Shown piece by piece: positions 1 to 11,700 of a stretch of 64,000 nucleotides of DNA. How positions within the stretch are numbered: position 1 is the first letter of the stretch; each line of letters starts with the position of its first letter. The notes beneath the pieces are model-generated. The model was given only the letters and a program-made list of their open reading frames with translations, was not told the origin of the DNA and did no database searches. This DNA is from Rhynchonema sp. JSB1_4 (taxonomy: Eukaryota; Nematoda; Chromadorea; Monhysterida; Xyalidae), in assembly GCA_030248065.1 (NCBI GenBank), contig JASAMV010007160.1, positions 24,999-88,998 of the forward strand, in the 5' to 3' direction. The position numbers and the translations under genes are program-made.

Positions 1-184
1 TTGGCCTAAAAAACGCGCAAAATCGCGAAAAAATGCAATTTTAATTGACAAGTCACTTTTGTGACTGGTTTGAAAAGAACCGTTTGATTTCCGAAAAAAC
101 GTTAAACGGACCAAAGCAAGTTTTAAGGACGCTTTTTGAGTCCGAAAACACACACACACACACACGAGCTAACGAACTCTCAAT

Positions 185-624
185 CAGAGGTGGGAATCGG
201 GCCGGGTTACCTCGGCCCGGCCCGGCCCGACGAGGTCCGGGGGTCGGCCCGGCACGGCCCGGCCCGACAGTTCGGGCCGGGAAGTCCGGCCCGGCCCGGC
301 CCGACTTGGAAAAAAGTCGGCCCGGCCCGATTTTTTCGGCCCGACTTTTTCTGATGATATTTTGAAGCAATTTTTTGGTGCAAAAATTACTGTTTTTTTT
401 GGTTTAAAAATACCTGATAATCATGGAAGTCGGTACTAATTTGCAGAATCGCGAGAAATTTTGGCAAATTTAGCCTGAAAAATCACGATTTTTTATTGAA
501 ATTCGATGATGTCGGGCCTTTTCTGGCCGGCCACCCCGGCCCGGCCCGACATTCCGAAAAGTCGGCCCGGCCCGGCCCGACCGTTCGGGCCGGAAACCTC
601 GGCCCGGCCCGATTCCCACCTCTG
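185..624. mobile_element. hAT-like foldback MITE, GGCCCG-rich family, copy 1
   Basis: The element is bounded by inverted termini starting CAGAGGTGGGAATCGGG and filled with GGCCCGGCCCGA units in both orientations. It is flanked by a perfect 8-bp duplication CTCTCAAT at 177-184 and 625-632. An 8-bp duplication with CAGAG ends is the hallmark of hAT-superfamily non-autonomous elements. It codes for nothing recognisable. Other copies are at 3,328-4,185 and a partial one near 13,885. Confidence 0.85.
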
Positions 625-1475
625 CTCTCAATCGTCTCAATTTCACCATCATTAGTTGGCTCTCCGCAAATGGCATGGCCCTAGCCAGTCATAAGAGCGT
701 CACTGTAAGGCTTGGGTATCGCCCCCAAGTCCCACCTGTCTATTTTTGTGGGAATGAGCAGATTGTTTCACCCAATGGTGTGGCTGGGGGGGGGGGGGGA
801 GTGGGGGGTCCCCCCCCAAGGTACAGTGGGTAGGTTGCCGCCCCTCGCCTGGTACAGTAGGTAGGTTGCCGCCCCTCCCCTGGTACAGTAGGTAGGTTGC
901 CGCCCCACCTAACTTTTCACCCAAAACATACATTTTTGGCTTAAAATTGCATAAAATTAGCATATTTGTATGCAAATAGGCGAAAAATCGCGCGCTGCGC
1001 GCGAAATTAGTGTTTTAGGCCACATTTTCTTCAGTATTTAGACATAAAAAATTTCGTTTTCCAGATGACCCCCCCCCCCCCCAAGTGGTACGACCCCCCC
1101 CCCCCTAGCTCGGCTGGTACAGTAGGTAGGTTGCCGCCCCGCATTTTGGGTGGTACAGTAGGTTGCCGCCCCGCCTGGGTAGCTACACCACTGGTTTCAC
1201 CTCCCCATGTCCGGGACCTGGGTGTCATAATTGACCAACAAAACTTAAAATTTGAGTCACACATTGGTAAAATTGTGGCCGACGCCAGTAGAATGGAAAA
1301 GACCATCCGCCGTAACTTCCACAGTCGTAGTCGCGACTTCCTCCGCAAACTCTACTTGGCCTATGTTCGTCCATTACTGGAATTTTCCATGTAACAGGAA
1401 CAGGCTCCCAGAGGACGTCGTCTCCGCTGCCTCAATTGCGGCCTTTAAATCTAAACTAAACTCACGTGGTCGAGA
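625..1475 (+). mobile_element. Non-LTR retrotransposon (LINE) reverse-transcriptase C-terminal fragment, interrupted
   Basis: Reading across the insertion at 773-1,193 gives a continuous LINE-like sequence. It includes WLSANGMALASHKS, then VRDLGVIID, then FLRKLYLAYVRPLLEFS, which are the C-terminal motifs of Jockey/CR1-type reverse transcriptases. A stop follows at about 1,392. A detached tail with NRLPEDVVSAASIAAFKSKL, the usual LINE terminus, comes next, so a segment between them is deleted. The copy is dead: no endonuclease, no N-terminus, internal stop, and a foldback element in its middle. Confidence 0.75.
773..1193. mobile_element. hAT-like MITE with CAGTGGTGTGGCT ends, inserted in the LINE
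   Basis: The left end reads CAATGGTGTGGCTGGG and the right end is the inverse (AGCTACACCACTG). A perfect 8-bp duplication GTTTCACC lies at 765-772 and 1,194-1,201. The interior holds direct repeats of a unit containing GGTACAGTAGGTAGG and, at 988-1,004, the GCGCGC hairpin core shared by the GC-rich elements. Removing the element restores the LINE reading frame. Confidence 0.85.
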
Positions 1476-1499
1476 CGTAGTTTCTCGCCATATTTCAAC

Positions 1500-2165
1500 A
1501 AAATTCTCAGCCGTCGTTGACTGATCTCCGCAGTCACTGAGTTGCTGCTTTCAGGTAATTGTCAATTTTTGTTATCGCCTGTTGTCATCTCGTGTGCGCC
1601 ATTTATCACTGATTTTTCGCCTGTCGTTGCTGTTTTTGGTTGGTTTAAAATTTCTCTGGTACGTTTTGTCGTTTGTTCATTCATGATTATCATTATGTTA
1701 CGTACACTCGTTTATTTTTCAGGTGTTTTCCGGATCTCGTTGTAGGTCTTTGCGTGCAATTTTGGCCAAAAAATGGGGTAAAAATAGTACTTTTTCCAAA
1801 TTTTCGCCGAAAATCGCCTAAAATTGGGTATTATGTGTGGGTTTGCGCGCGGAGCGCGCGATTTTTGTGAAAATAAGGTCGAAAAACACCGATTTTTGCC
1901 TTAAAAAGGTATAAAACTGCTTGTGAGAGGTATGATTTGGAGTTGTGAGAGGTAAGTACTCAACCCCCCCCCCAACCCCCCCTCTGGTTTTGTGGTAGGT
2001 AAGTACTCAGAGGGGGTAACCCCCCAACCCCCCCAGCCACTACTATGCCCCCTAGGTACATAACCCCCCCCCCCAGGCCATCGGCTCTGGTACAGTAGGT
2101 ATCCCCCCTCTCCGAGCGCGGTACAGTAGGTATCCCCCCTTCAGAGTACCTCCAACACTGCAGTA
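1500..2165. repeat. Degenerate GC-rich foldback repeat remains
   Basis: I see no gene here. The stretch contains one copy of the GCGCGC hairpin core (about 1,842-1,861) in T-rich sequence. A C-run block at 1,960-2,165 follows, with GGTACAGTAGGTAT units of the same type as the 6,546-7,013 element. The ends could not be defined. Confidence 0.5.
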
Positions 2166-2169
2166 CAGT

Positions 2170-2765
2170 AGGTATTATGGGTGGGCACAATACCCAATAC
2201 CCAATACCAATACCACGGGAATACCAATACCACCAGTGTTTGGTATTGGTATTGGGTCTAATTCTGGTATTGGGTATTGGGTATTGGTATTGAAACTGAC
2301 CTGGTGTTGGTATTGGGTATTGGTATTGGGTTTGCCCAGGTATTGGGTCAAAACCAATACCCAATACTAATCCAGAAAAACCCAATACCAAACCAATGCC
2401 AAACCCAATACCTGACTCAAAACCCAATACCAAACCAATATCAAACCCAATACCAACCCAATACCAAACCAATACTACGACCAATACCCAATACTCAATA
2501 CCAACCCAACACCCAATACTCAATACCAATACCAACCCAACACCCAATACTCAATACCAATACCAACCCAACACCCAATACTCAATACCAATACCAACCC
2601 AATACCAAACCCAATACCAGGCCCTTCAGTAGTATTGATCTGGTATTGGGTGTTGGTATTGGTATTGGGTTTCACCCGGTATTGGTATTGGGTATTGGTA
2701 CAGGGCCGGTATTGGTATTGGGTATTGGTACTGGGTGTCAAAAGTGGTATTGTGCCCAGGCCTAG
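2170..2765. repeat. AATACC/GGTATT microsatellite in foldback arrangement
   Basis: Imperfect hexamer repeats (CCAATA / TATTGG) run in one orientation and then the other several times, so the block can fold back on itself. Long apparent reading frames rich in N, T, Q, Y and P on both strands are artefacts of the repeat. Confidence 0.85.
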
Positions 2766-3327
2766 TAGATATCCCCCCTGGCCTGGTACAGTAGGTATCC
2801 CCCCCGATGTTTGGCATGGTACAGTAGGTATCCCGCCCGATTTTCACCCCGGTACAGTAGGTATCCCCCCGATTTTGCCTCAAAAGTGCCAATTTTTGAC
2901 CAAAATGGCCAAAATTAGTGTAAAATCAGTGGTTTTTACCTCAAATTACCCCAATTTACCCCAAATTCGCGCGCTACGCGCGCAAATACTACGTTTTCAC
3001 ACGATTCCACACATAATTTTGCCAAAAAATTGTAATGTAAAACTGATGAGTTTTTCGATTTCAGTGAAAGATTGTCTCGATCACAAAAATTAACCGGCCC
3101 AAAGCCCGGCCAAAAATTGTGTAAAACAAGCGTTTTCGACAGACTTCAACACTCTTCAAGAACACACTCATCACTTTGAACAAATTTTGTACTTAAATTT
3201 GTTATTTTTTTCGAAGTTATGCTCTGAAGTACTGGAAAAATATTTGAAAAAAACGGTGTTTTTCAAAAAAACCGGTTTTTTTCACCAAAAATAAAAAACC
3301 CGTTCTTTATGACAGTATAGTGTCGGG
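2766..3327. repeat. GTACAGTAGGTATCCCCC tandem units and hairpin core
   Basis: Four units of about 35 bp containing GGTACAGTAGGTATCCC are followed by T-rich sequence and a GCGCGC hairpin core at 2,966-2,985. The layout matches half of the 6,546-7,013 element, so this is probably a decayed relative. Nothing else is recognisable up to 3,327. Confidence 0.55.
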
Positions 3328-4185
3328 CAGAGGTCGCAATCGGGCCGGGTTTGGCCGGCCCGGCCCGGCCCGAGCCCCCAAACCTCCGGCCCGGCCCGAC
3401 CCGTACCCCCAAATCTCCGTCCCGGCCCGGCCCGAACACCCAAATCTCCGGCCCGGCCCGAATTTTTGGCTCAGATTTTAACCCAATTTTTGTCATAATT
3501 TTTGCGATTTTTGAATCTATTTTTTTGGTTGAAATTTCATGGTCTTCCATGAAAAAGTCGCCAGATAGACAATACCAATGGTGTGGCTGGGCGGCTGGGG
3601 GGTGGGGGTCCCCCCTAGGTACAGTAGGTAGGTAAGGTAGATGACGCGCCATCCTGGTACAGTAGGTAGGTCGCCGCCCCCCGGCTGGTAAAGTTGGTTG
3701 CTATTTTTGTCTCAAAATGGTATAAAATTGATATTTTTCACTCCAAATAATCGAAAAATCGCGCGCTGCGCGGGAAATGAGGGTTTTAGAGTACATTTTC
3801 ATCTAAATTTAGACAAAAAATTTTGTTCCCCCCAAGCTCGGCCGGTACAGTAGGTAGGTTGATTGCAGACCTTTCTGTTGGTACAGTAGGTTGATTGCAC
3901 GCCTGGGTAGCCACACCACTGACTGATCACTTACTTGCCAAATCCGTCAGAAATTGTTGTATTTTTGACAAAAAACCCTACTTTTTTCAGTAAAATAAGT
4001 CACTTCAGAAGCTTCGGGCCGGGCTGCCCGGCCCGGCCCGACCCTCCAAATCGGCCCGGCCCGAGCCCAAAGCCCAAAATCGCGGCCCGGCCCGGCCCGA
4101 CCCTCCAAATCTCCGGCCCGGCCCGAGCCAAAAGCCCAAAATCGCGGCCCGGCCCGAGCTCGGGCCGGCCCGATTGCGACCTCTG
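3328..4185. mobile_element. hAT-like foldback MITE, GGCCCG-rich family, copy 2, carrying a nested MITE
   Basis: The ends are CAGAGGTCGCAATCGGG and its inverse, with a perfect 8-bp duplication GTGTCGGG at 3,320-3,327 and 4,186-4,193. The body is GGCCCGGCCCGA repeats, split by another element at 3,576-3,921. Confidence 0.85.
3576..3921. mobile_element. CAGTGGTGTGGCT-type MITE nested in the GGCCCG element
   Basis: Same terminal sequence and same GGTACAGTAGGT units as the 773-1,193 element, with a hairpin core at about 3,759-3,773. I could not find a matching 8-bp duplication here, so the boundaries are approximate. Confidence 0.65.
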
Positions 4186-4193
4186 GTGTCGGG

Positions 4194-5230
4194 CAGTGTA
4201 GTGGCAGGCAGATGCTTGCAAGGTACCCTTGGGGGGGATGGATCCAGATGGTTGCAAGGTACCCCCTACCCAGCCTCCAGAAGGTTGCAAGGTACCCCTG
4301 GGGTCAGTGTAGTTCCTGGTCCGGAGGGGGAACAGGCGGTACCCCCTTTTTTCGGAGGGGGAACAGACGTACCCACCGGGGGGGGGGAAGGGGGGAGGGA
4401 CCCGGAAGGGGGGGGGGGGAGGACCCAAATTTGGAGAAAAGTCATTTTTTGACGTCGAAAATTTAGCTCATTTTTCCCCTTTTAGGAAAAAAATCTCAAT
4501 AAAAAAGGCGATTTTTGACGACATTGACCTAAAAATCACTCATTTTATGCCTAAAAATGCCTATTTTGGGCCAAAATTCGCCTATTTTAGGTAAAAATTG
4601 GGGGAGCAGACGTACCCGGAGGGGGAACAGTGGGGCAGGCGTACCATGGAGGGGGGAACAGACGTACCCGAAGGGGGGACCCCCCTCCCCCCAGGAACTA
4701 CACTGCCTGGGGTCCGAAAAATGGGTGTTTTTTGCATGCTTTTTTCTGCAAAATTGGCCGAAAAAATGGTACTTTTTTCAATTTTGGCCGAAAACTTGCC
4801 CAAAATAGCTATTATATGGAGGTTTGCGCGCGGAGCGCGCGATTTTTGGGGTTTTGAGGTCGAAAAACACACCAAAATGTCACATTCTGCGAAAAAGGCG
4901 AAAAAACACCGTTTTTGTGATACAATTTTGGCCAAAAATTGAGGTAAAAATAGTATTTTTTCCAAATTTTCGCCGAAAATCGCCTAAAATTAGGTATTAT
5001 GGGTGGGTTTGCGCGCGGAGCGCGCGATTTTTGGGAAAATAAGGTCGAAAAACACCGATTTTTGCATTAAAAAGGTATAAAATTGCTTGTGAGAGGTATG
5101 ATTTGGAGTTGTGAGAGGTAAGTACTCAACCCCCCCCCCAACCCCCCCTCGGGTTTTGTGGTAGGTAAGTACTCAGAGGGGGGGGGTAACCCCCCCCCCA
5201 GCCACCACTGTGCCCGACACCCGACATCTC
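4194..5230. mobile_element. GC-rich foldback elements, CAGTGTAGTGGCAGG type, partly nested
   Basis: An element beginning CAGTGTAGTGGCAGGCAG abuts the target duplication at 4,186-4,193. It contains GCAAGGTACCC units and is interrupted by the 4,305-4,705 element. Two hairpin cores lie at about 4,823-4,842 and 5,008-5,027. A right end resembling CCAGCCACCACTG lies near 5,210. Boundaries of the outer element are uncertain. Confidence 0.5.
4305..4705. mobile_element. hAT-like MITE, CAGTGTAGTTCCTGG family, copy 1
   Basis: Perfect inverted ends CAGTGTAGTTCCTGG and a perfect 8-bp duplication CCTGGGGT (4,297-4,304 and 4,706-4,713). It is inserted inside another GC-rich repeat. Sister copies at 6,176-6,530 and 29,442-29,829 share ends and the T-rich interior. 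Confidence 0.85.
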
Positions 5231-5721
5231 TCTAACCCTAATGCCCATAACCCATGCGACGCTAATAAATAAACAATCCAAAAACGGTTCAAAAATAGGT
5301 GTTTTTGTCTTCGGGATTTCTCAAGCACTGGAAATTTACTTGATGAAAAAATCTTTTTTTTTCAAAGGCATAAATTACTGACCCACAGTCACTGTTGTTG
5401 TTAAATCAACAGTCACCAACAACAGGCGATTTTCGGTGAAAATTTACAGTGGCCAAAATTACGGTACCAGAGGTGTCAGTCAGGCCGGGCCGAGCCGAGG
5501 TTTTCCATGGTCGGGCCGGACTTCCCGGCCCGACATTGCCCAAAACATTGAAAAATCGTGGTTTTTCATAAAAGAACAGCGGTTTTTCGTAAAGATTTGG
5601 CACCGGATTCATTACTATGCCCAATACCAGGTATTGTGTATTGCCCCCATGCCTAAATAGGCATTGAGATTTGGTCACAAAAATGCGGTCCAATTGCAGC
5701 ATCAGAATTCGTGGTGACAAA
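5231..5721. other. Intergenic upstream region of the helicase gene
   Basis: This stretch contains truncated pieces of the GGCCCG family (about 5,468-5,545) and of the AATACC family (about 5,617-5,650). I recognised no promoter element. Confidence 0.4.
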
Positions 5722-8700
5722 ATGGTGCGAACGAAGGCAGCCGCGACCAATCGCCTCAACAGTGACGCGCGTCTGGCCGCTAGTTGGGATTCGGCGGTGG
5801 AGTGGAATCATCAAAATCAAACGTCATCATCAAATCTGATCAACGATATCGAACCATCCGAAGATGCTGAACCGTCAAAATTACAAAATCTAGTCATCGA
5901 ACCCAGTTCTAGTCAATCAAACAACGTGCAATCAGTCACCGTGCCCAGACATATCGATCATGAATCCGTCATCGCTCGTGAAACATCAGCGAATTCTAAA
6001 GATTGCGTTGTCATCACCATTGGGACGAATTTGAGAAATGCCAAGGATTGGATCAAAATGGGCTCGAAACTGTGGAAATGGTTGGACGACCGACCAGATG
6101 CAAGCTTGGTAGGGCTGTTTGATTTCTGATTCTTATCGATATCGTATCAATCGAATCAATTCATTCCGTGCGTACCAGTGTAGTTCCTGGTCCGGAGGGG
6201 GAGATAGCGGACCCCCCGTTTTTTTTCGGAGGGGGAGATAGTGTACCCCCGAAGGGGGAAGGGGGAGACCCAAATTCAGGAAAAAGTCACTTTTTGAGGT
6301 GGAAAATTTGACCTATCTTTGCCCCTTTTTGGAAAAAATTCTTCATAAAACGGGTCTTTTGGCGACTTTTGAGAACAGACCTGAAAATCACACATTTTAA
6401 GCCTAAAGATGCCCATTTTAGGCCTAAAAATGGCCATTTTAGGCAAAAATTGGGGGCGATAGTGTATCCGGAGGGGGAGATAGCGTACCCGAGGAGGGAA
6501 ACCCCCTCCCTCCCCCCAGGAACTACACTGGTGCATACTTATGCTCAGTGTTGGAGGTACTCTGGAGGGGCCCCCTCCGAGGGGGGATACCTACTGTACC
6601 GGGCTCGGAGAGGGGGATACCTACTGTACCAGAGCCGACGGCCTGGGGGTGTTATGTACCTAGGGGGGTTTTCGGGGGGTTGGGGGTTAGGTTTTGGGGT
6701 GAAAATTTTTAATGTTTTTATTATGTGTGGAATCGTGTGAAAACGTAGTATTTGCGCGCGTAGCGCGCGAATTTTGGGTAATTTGAGGTAAAAACCACTG
6801 ATTTTACACTAATTTTGGCCATTTTGGTCAAAAATTGGCACTTTTGGGACAAAATCGGGGGGGGGATACCTACTGTACCGGGATGAAAATAGGGGGATAT
6901 CTGCTGTACCATGCCAGACATCGGGGGGATACCTACTGTCCCAGGCGAGGGGGGATACCTACTGTACTGGGGGGGGGGCTACCCCCCAAATCCCACCCCC
7001 ACTTCCAACACTGCTTATGCTTGTGTTGCAAGCTGCGCAACTGCTTGTTTCTTGTCTCTCCCATTCGGATATTTGCCATGTGACGCAGCACTTAGAACGA
7101 TAGGAGCATTGCATATTAATTACATTACATGAACCATGCTGATCGTTTGTTTTTGTATGGAAAGATGCGTAATTCCCGCTGGTGGAGGGGACTATTTCAC
7201 ACCGTATTGTAGAACAAATCGAAGTAAACGTCAAATTGTGTTTCAGTCGGCGCAACGGCGCGATTCAAGCAGCAGCAGACTCACCCTGTCGATCAACAAA
7301 ACCGATCCAACCGTTATTCGCGCGTTCCACATCCGTTCGACTGATTCTGTTCAATCACAAGTGAATCGTATCGATCTGATCGGTCACTTGAAATCGATCA
7401 ATTCTGAATTCGACGCCTTTTCGTCGTGTCGCCGACGTCGCGGCCAGATTTCGTTGGTTTTGTTCGATCCTGTTGATCTTTCCAATCGGCTGAAAATCGA
7501 CGTGTTCGTCAAACGAACCGAAGTGAACGGGGAGAATGGGATGCGATTTGGCGCGTTGAATAGTCGTGATCGCGATATGAAATTGATTGTTGAATGGGTG
7601 ATTGGCAGGCGAATTGATGGATGCAGTGAACAGGTGCGTGAATGGCCGAAGCAGTGTTTTTATCACCAGAAGATAATCAAGGTCTTAACGAAGTAATCAA
7701 CTGTCCGAGTGTCGGCAAACGTTTCCACGTGCGAACAAACGGTGACCACAAGATTTTTTTCCGTGTTTCTTCGAACTCGACAACGTCATTCACTTTTTCA
7801 AAATGTTTTAAGAAACAGCGAATGTGGAGTTACTTCCACAAACAAATCTGATGATTTTTTGTCTGCCGATCGAATTGGCTTCATATTTTGACTCTGAATG
7901 ACCAGGCAGTGCCGTTCGTTTCGCAGCTGCCAATCGGTGACGTTAATCAAACACTAATATACAAATGTATACTGGCGGAAAAACCGGTTTTTTATATTTT
8001 CTTAAAAAAACGATAAAGAACCGCATTGTATAAGGATAGGGGGAGCCCAAATGAGGTATTTTTGGGGCATGTTAATGTTAGCACGGACATTACAGTGGTG
8101 TCTGTGGGTGTTTTCAAGGCTGACTATGACCAAGATCGGCGAAACAAGCCACGTTGACATCGTCTGCGCATTACCAAAGTTGTTAAGAAAATTTTTTCCA
8201 GCTTTTGTTAAAAATTGGAAAAATCGTGCAAAAGGACCGATGTTTCTCGGAGGCTGAGGTCTTTTCGGTTTTTTTTTTCACGGTCCCGGATGGACCCAGT
8301 TTTTTCGTGAAAAAGTTTTTTTCCATCCGCCAGTGTATATAAGTGCTCAGAAAATTTTAACGTTCGCACATCTGTTTGGCTGGCTGTCAGTCACAAAATA
8401 CTGCTTCATTGGGGAATGCTCATCCCCACCACAAGCCCAGCTTTATGTGCACACTGTGCATGCATACCCGCCGGCATCAAATGTTATGAAATATTTGCAG
8501 GAGGAACCCCAATCATCCAGCAATGATGGTGCTGGACGTCAACGCAAAGAAGACATTCACGAGTTCTACGCGCAAGTGAAACATCAGCGTGCCAGACTTG
8601 TGCGTGCTGGCGGGAGGAAAGCCAACGTGCAACCACAGGCACTAGTGCCGACATTGAGAGCATATCAACAGGATGCTGTAAGTTTGAGCTTTGGATAATT

Positions 8701-11700
8701 TTTATTGATTTGCGGTTTTGTTTTGTTAACTTTGAATAGCGAGATTTTCCACCAACGATTATTTGCACTGCGCAAAAGCGCACAATTCGTAGAATTGAGG
8801 AAACATTTTAGTGCCTGATCAGTTTGAATGTGTCAACACAACTTCGATTGGGACGCCTTTATTTCTCTGATTGAAGTTGAACCTGAGCTGATTGTTTGAT
8901 GTTTAAAGGTCACGTGCCCGTCAGTGCGGTAATTTATCTGAACCCATGGGTAGCAAGCAGAATTAATAGTTTTTTCGTTGCTATTTTTTGTTTTCAAATC
9001 TGAATAGCATGTCGTTATTGTATTCTAAAAACCAAAGAACCTCTTCATGATGTTGAGAAACATTTTTCTCTGTGCACCCGGCCTTGTGGATTGGATTATT
9101 ATTATTAATCAAAAAGAAACCGCCCAGGTTTTGCGTTTTGAACTTGACATGACATCTCTGATGAGCGAACTACTTTTAACACAATGCAGCCAAACACTGC
9201 TTGACGTTCTGGTAATGTCCCTCAGGTTCGTTGGATGTTGGCGCGTGAACGCGACGACGCTGACCAATCACAATCGTACGGCTACTCTGATTGGCTGGAT
9301 TCGTTCGTGAAGATCACTGATTGGCTCATGTTCCATCCAATCAGCGCGCAGTTTGTGTCGTGTGAAACGTTTGATGAAATGCGAGCAGCGCAACTCAATC
9401 GCGGTTGGTGTGGAGTGGATTCGTTTGTTGTTGTTGTTTTTGTTGACATTTTGTATCGTTGTTCTTTCTCCTGATGGATATTGATGACCTGATCAAACAG
9501 TGAAGCAGAAGCATAAAAATGGATGCAACGTCATTCTAAAACAGACTTTTCCTAATTTGTCCAGGTTCAGTTTGCACCTTAAATGTCGGAATCTTGCTGC
9601 AAATTGACCTTGTTCAGGCATTGAGGTGGCATATGTGAAAATTCAGGGTGTAATTTTCCCCTAATTTGCTGCTTTTTTCGTGCAAAACGCACCCTAAAGT
9701 GTCTAAAAACCCATGAGCTGGGTGCAATTTTATTTGCAAACTGCCATTTGTTTTCGCAGGTGGTATCCTGGCGGACGAGATGGGTCTGGGCAAGACGGTG
9801 GAGATGCTGGCACTGACTTTGCTCAACGCACGACCCAGTGCTGACGATGGGGATAGAGTCAAGACGGGATTGTTGCCTGATTCATCAAGCGCACCCGTCG
9901 ATTGGGACGTGAGACAGTTGCTGGACGAAATTGTGTCCGTGGTCGTGGGAGGGGTTGATCAGCAGTATGCGCTCGCGGTTGGTTCAGTTGGGTTGGGTAT
10001 TGACTAATTTAGCCCCTTTCATTCATAACTTTTGAATAACTGGATCTCTGTTTTTTGAAATCATTCTGTATTATGGTGCACCACGCGTCGGCTGTGAAGT
10101 AAGGAAGAAACGGGCACAGCAAGTACATTGCTCTGAATAGTGGCAATTTTTTCGAGAAAACGTTTTTTCCAATATTTTTTCAGACCAAAAGTTGGTCGTC
10201 TGTTCAAACGGGATACATTGGGGCAAAATGTGGTCTAAAATTGGTTCATGGCAAAAAGTAATGCTGGATAAGTCAACCAAAGCACATAAAAATGGTCTTT
10301 TTGGACGATTCGAGAAACTGACCTCGCGACTGTCCATGATTTTTTTGGAAAATTTGGAAATTTTTCGGAAAATTTCCGATATTTTTCCGAAAAATATCGG
10401 TTCGTTATTTTGGCCTCTGGAAAAAACTGTTTTTTTTCGTTCTTTTCTGAAAAACGGGTTTTTGTCCACCTGCAACTATATTGCTCTGTAATTCACTTCA
10501 CATTTTACGCCCTGCTCATTTGAGAATTAGGGCCGGGATCGGGGGGGGGGGGTACACGACACCTACACCTTTTTTGTATGCCGACACCCGACATTGCCCG
10601 ATCCCTATTGAGTACTGATGAATTCCCATTTCGTCCCGCTTTTATTATGCAGCATTTAGCTCGTAGCCACTTTCAGTTTGTGTGTAAAGAGGACTTTGAA
10701 ACCGGAAAATAGTCCACGACAATCAAAGAAATTCTGCTTTTTTGTGGAAATTGTTACCGATCGAATATTTTTCCGCTGTTTCAGCACCCACCCGCTGCAC
10801 CCAAACCACCGGGTCGACGCAAACGTGCAGTGAAACAGCCGGGCTCAGACCAGGGCCCCACACCTCGGTCGAAACGGGCGCGGAAACAGAATGAAAGAGA
10901 AAATGAGAATAATGTTGACTTGTTCGAAACAATGTCGACCTGCGTGTGCAGTGACCCCGAGAATAGAGCGGTGAGCCTAGTTTTTACTTCGGTTATTTCG
11001 ACCAATTCGGATTCGGAATGGAAGTAAACACGGCTTTACCTTTGCGGCAGAACATTTTTCAGTGAAAGTGCTCTCTCTCAATTACACAAACTGTGATGTG
11101 GCGGCAAGAATTAACGTGAAATCAAACCTAAATACCGACGTAGCTCAGCAAAAAGTGACTTTCATTGCACGAAAACACGCGCCAAACCTGAATAAAATGT
11201 TCGCTACAAACCTTCAAATTCACGTCAGCTGCGAGCAATTGCGTGTCCGTCGTGCAGCTATTGGCAACATCGTGTTTGTGTGGGCTGGACTGCCGATTCG
11301 AACGACCTGGAATATTTGTGTCCGAAATGTGTCGTGGAACAGGTGCGCTGGGTTTTTGGATGATTGATGGTTGTTATTTGCGCAGAAAAGTGATAGGATT
11401 GAATTGATCATCTGGGGGTATGATGCATTTTTTCTGGTTATCATGCAAATGTTTTACCACCGGCACAAAATGTTTCGTAAAAACGTAGTGATAATGTTTT
11501 ACAAGATTCGTAAAATTTCAGTGGTCTTTTGTTCAGTAGTTCGTGGCAACAGTAATTCATCAAAAGAGGAACTTACCAAATGCATGTATGACAATGAATT
11601 GCAGAAACACTTTGTTGGCCGAGCGACGCTGATCATTTCGCCCGAGTCCATCTGCTACCAGTGGTACGAGGAGATTCGCAAACACATTCGTTCGTATTCG

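Noticed and set aside
800..910. CRISPR-like array of GGTACAGTAGGTAGG repeats
   Set aside because: The repeats are tandem with no unique spacers and occur inside a MITE in eukaryotic sequence.
1960..2765. Overlapping 160-195-aa frames rich in G, Y, W or N, P, Q
   Set aside because: They are translations of the AATACC repeat on both strands.
3576..3921. Eight-base target duplication for the nested MITE
   Set aside because: The flanks GACAATAC and ACTGATCA do not match, so insertion by the same mechanism is not shown for this copy.
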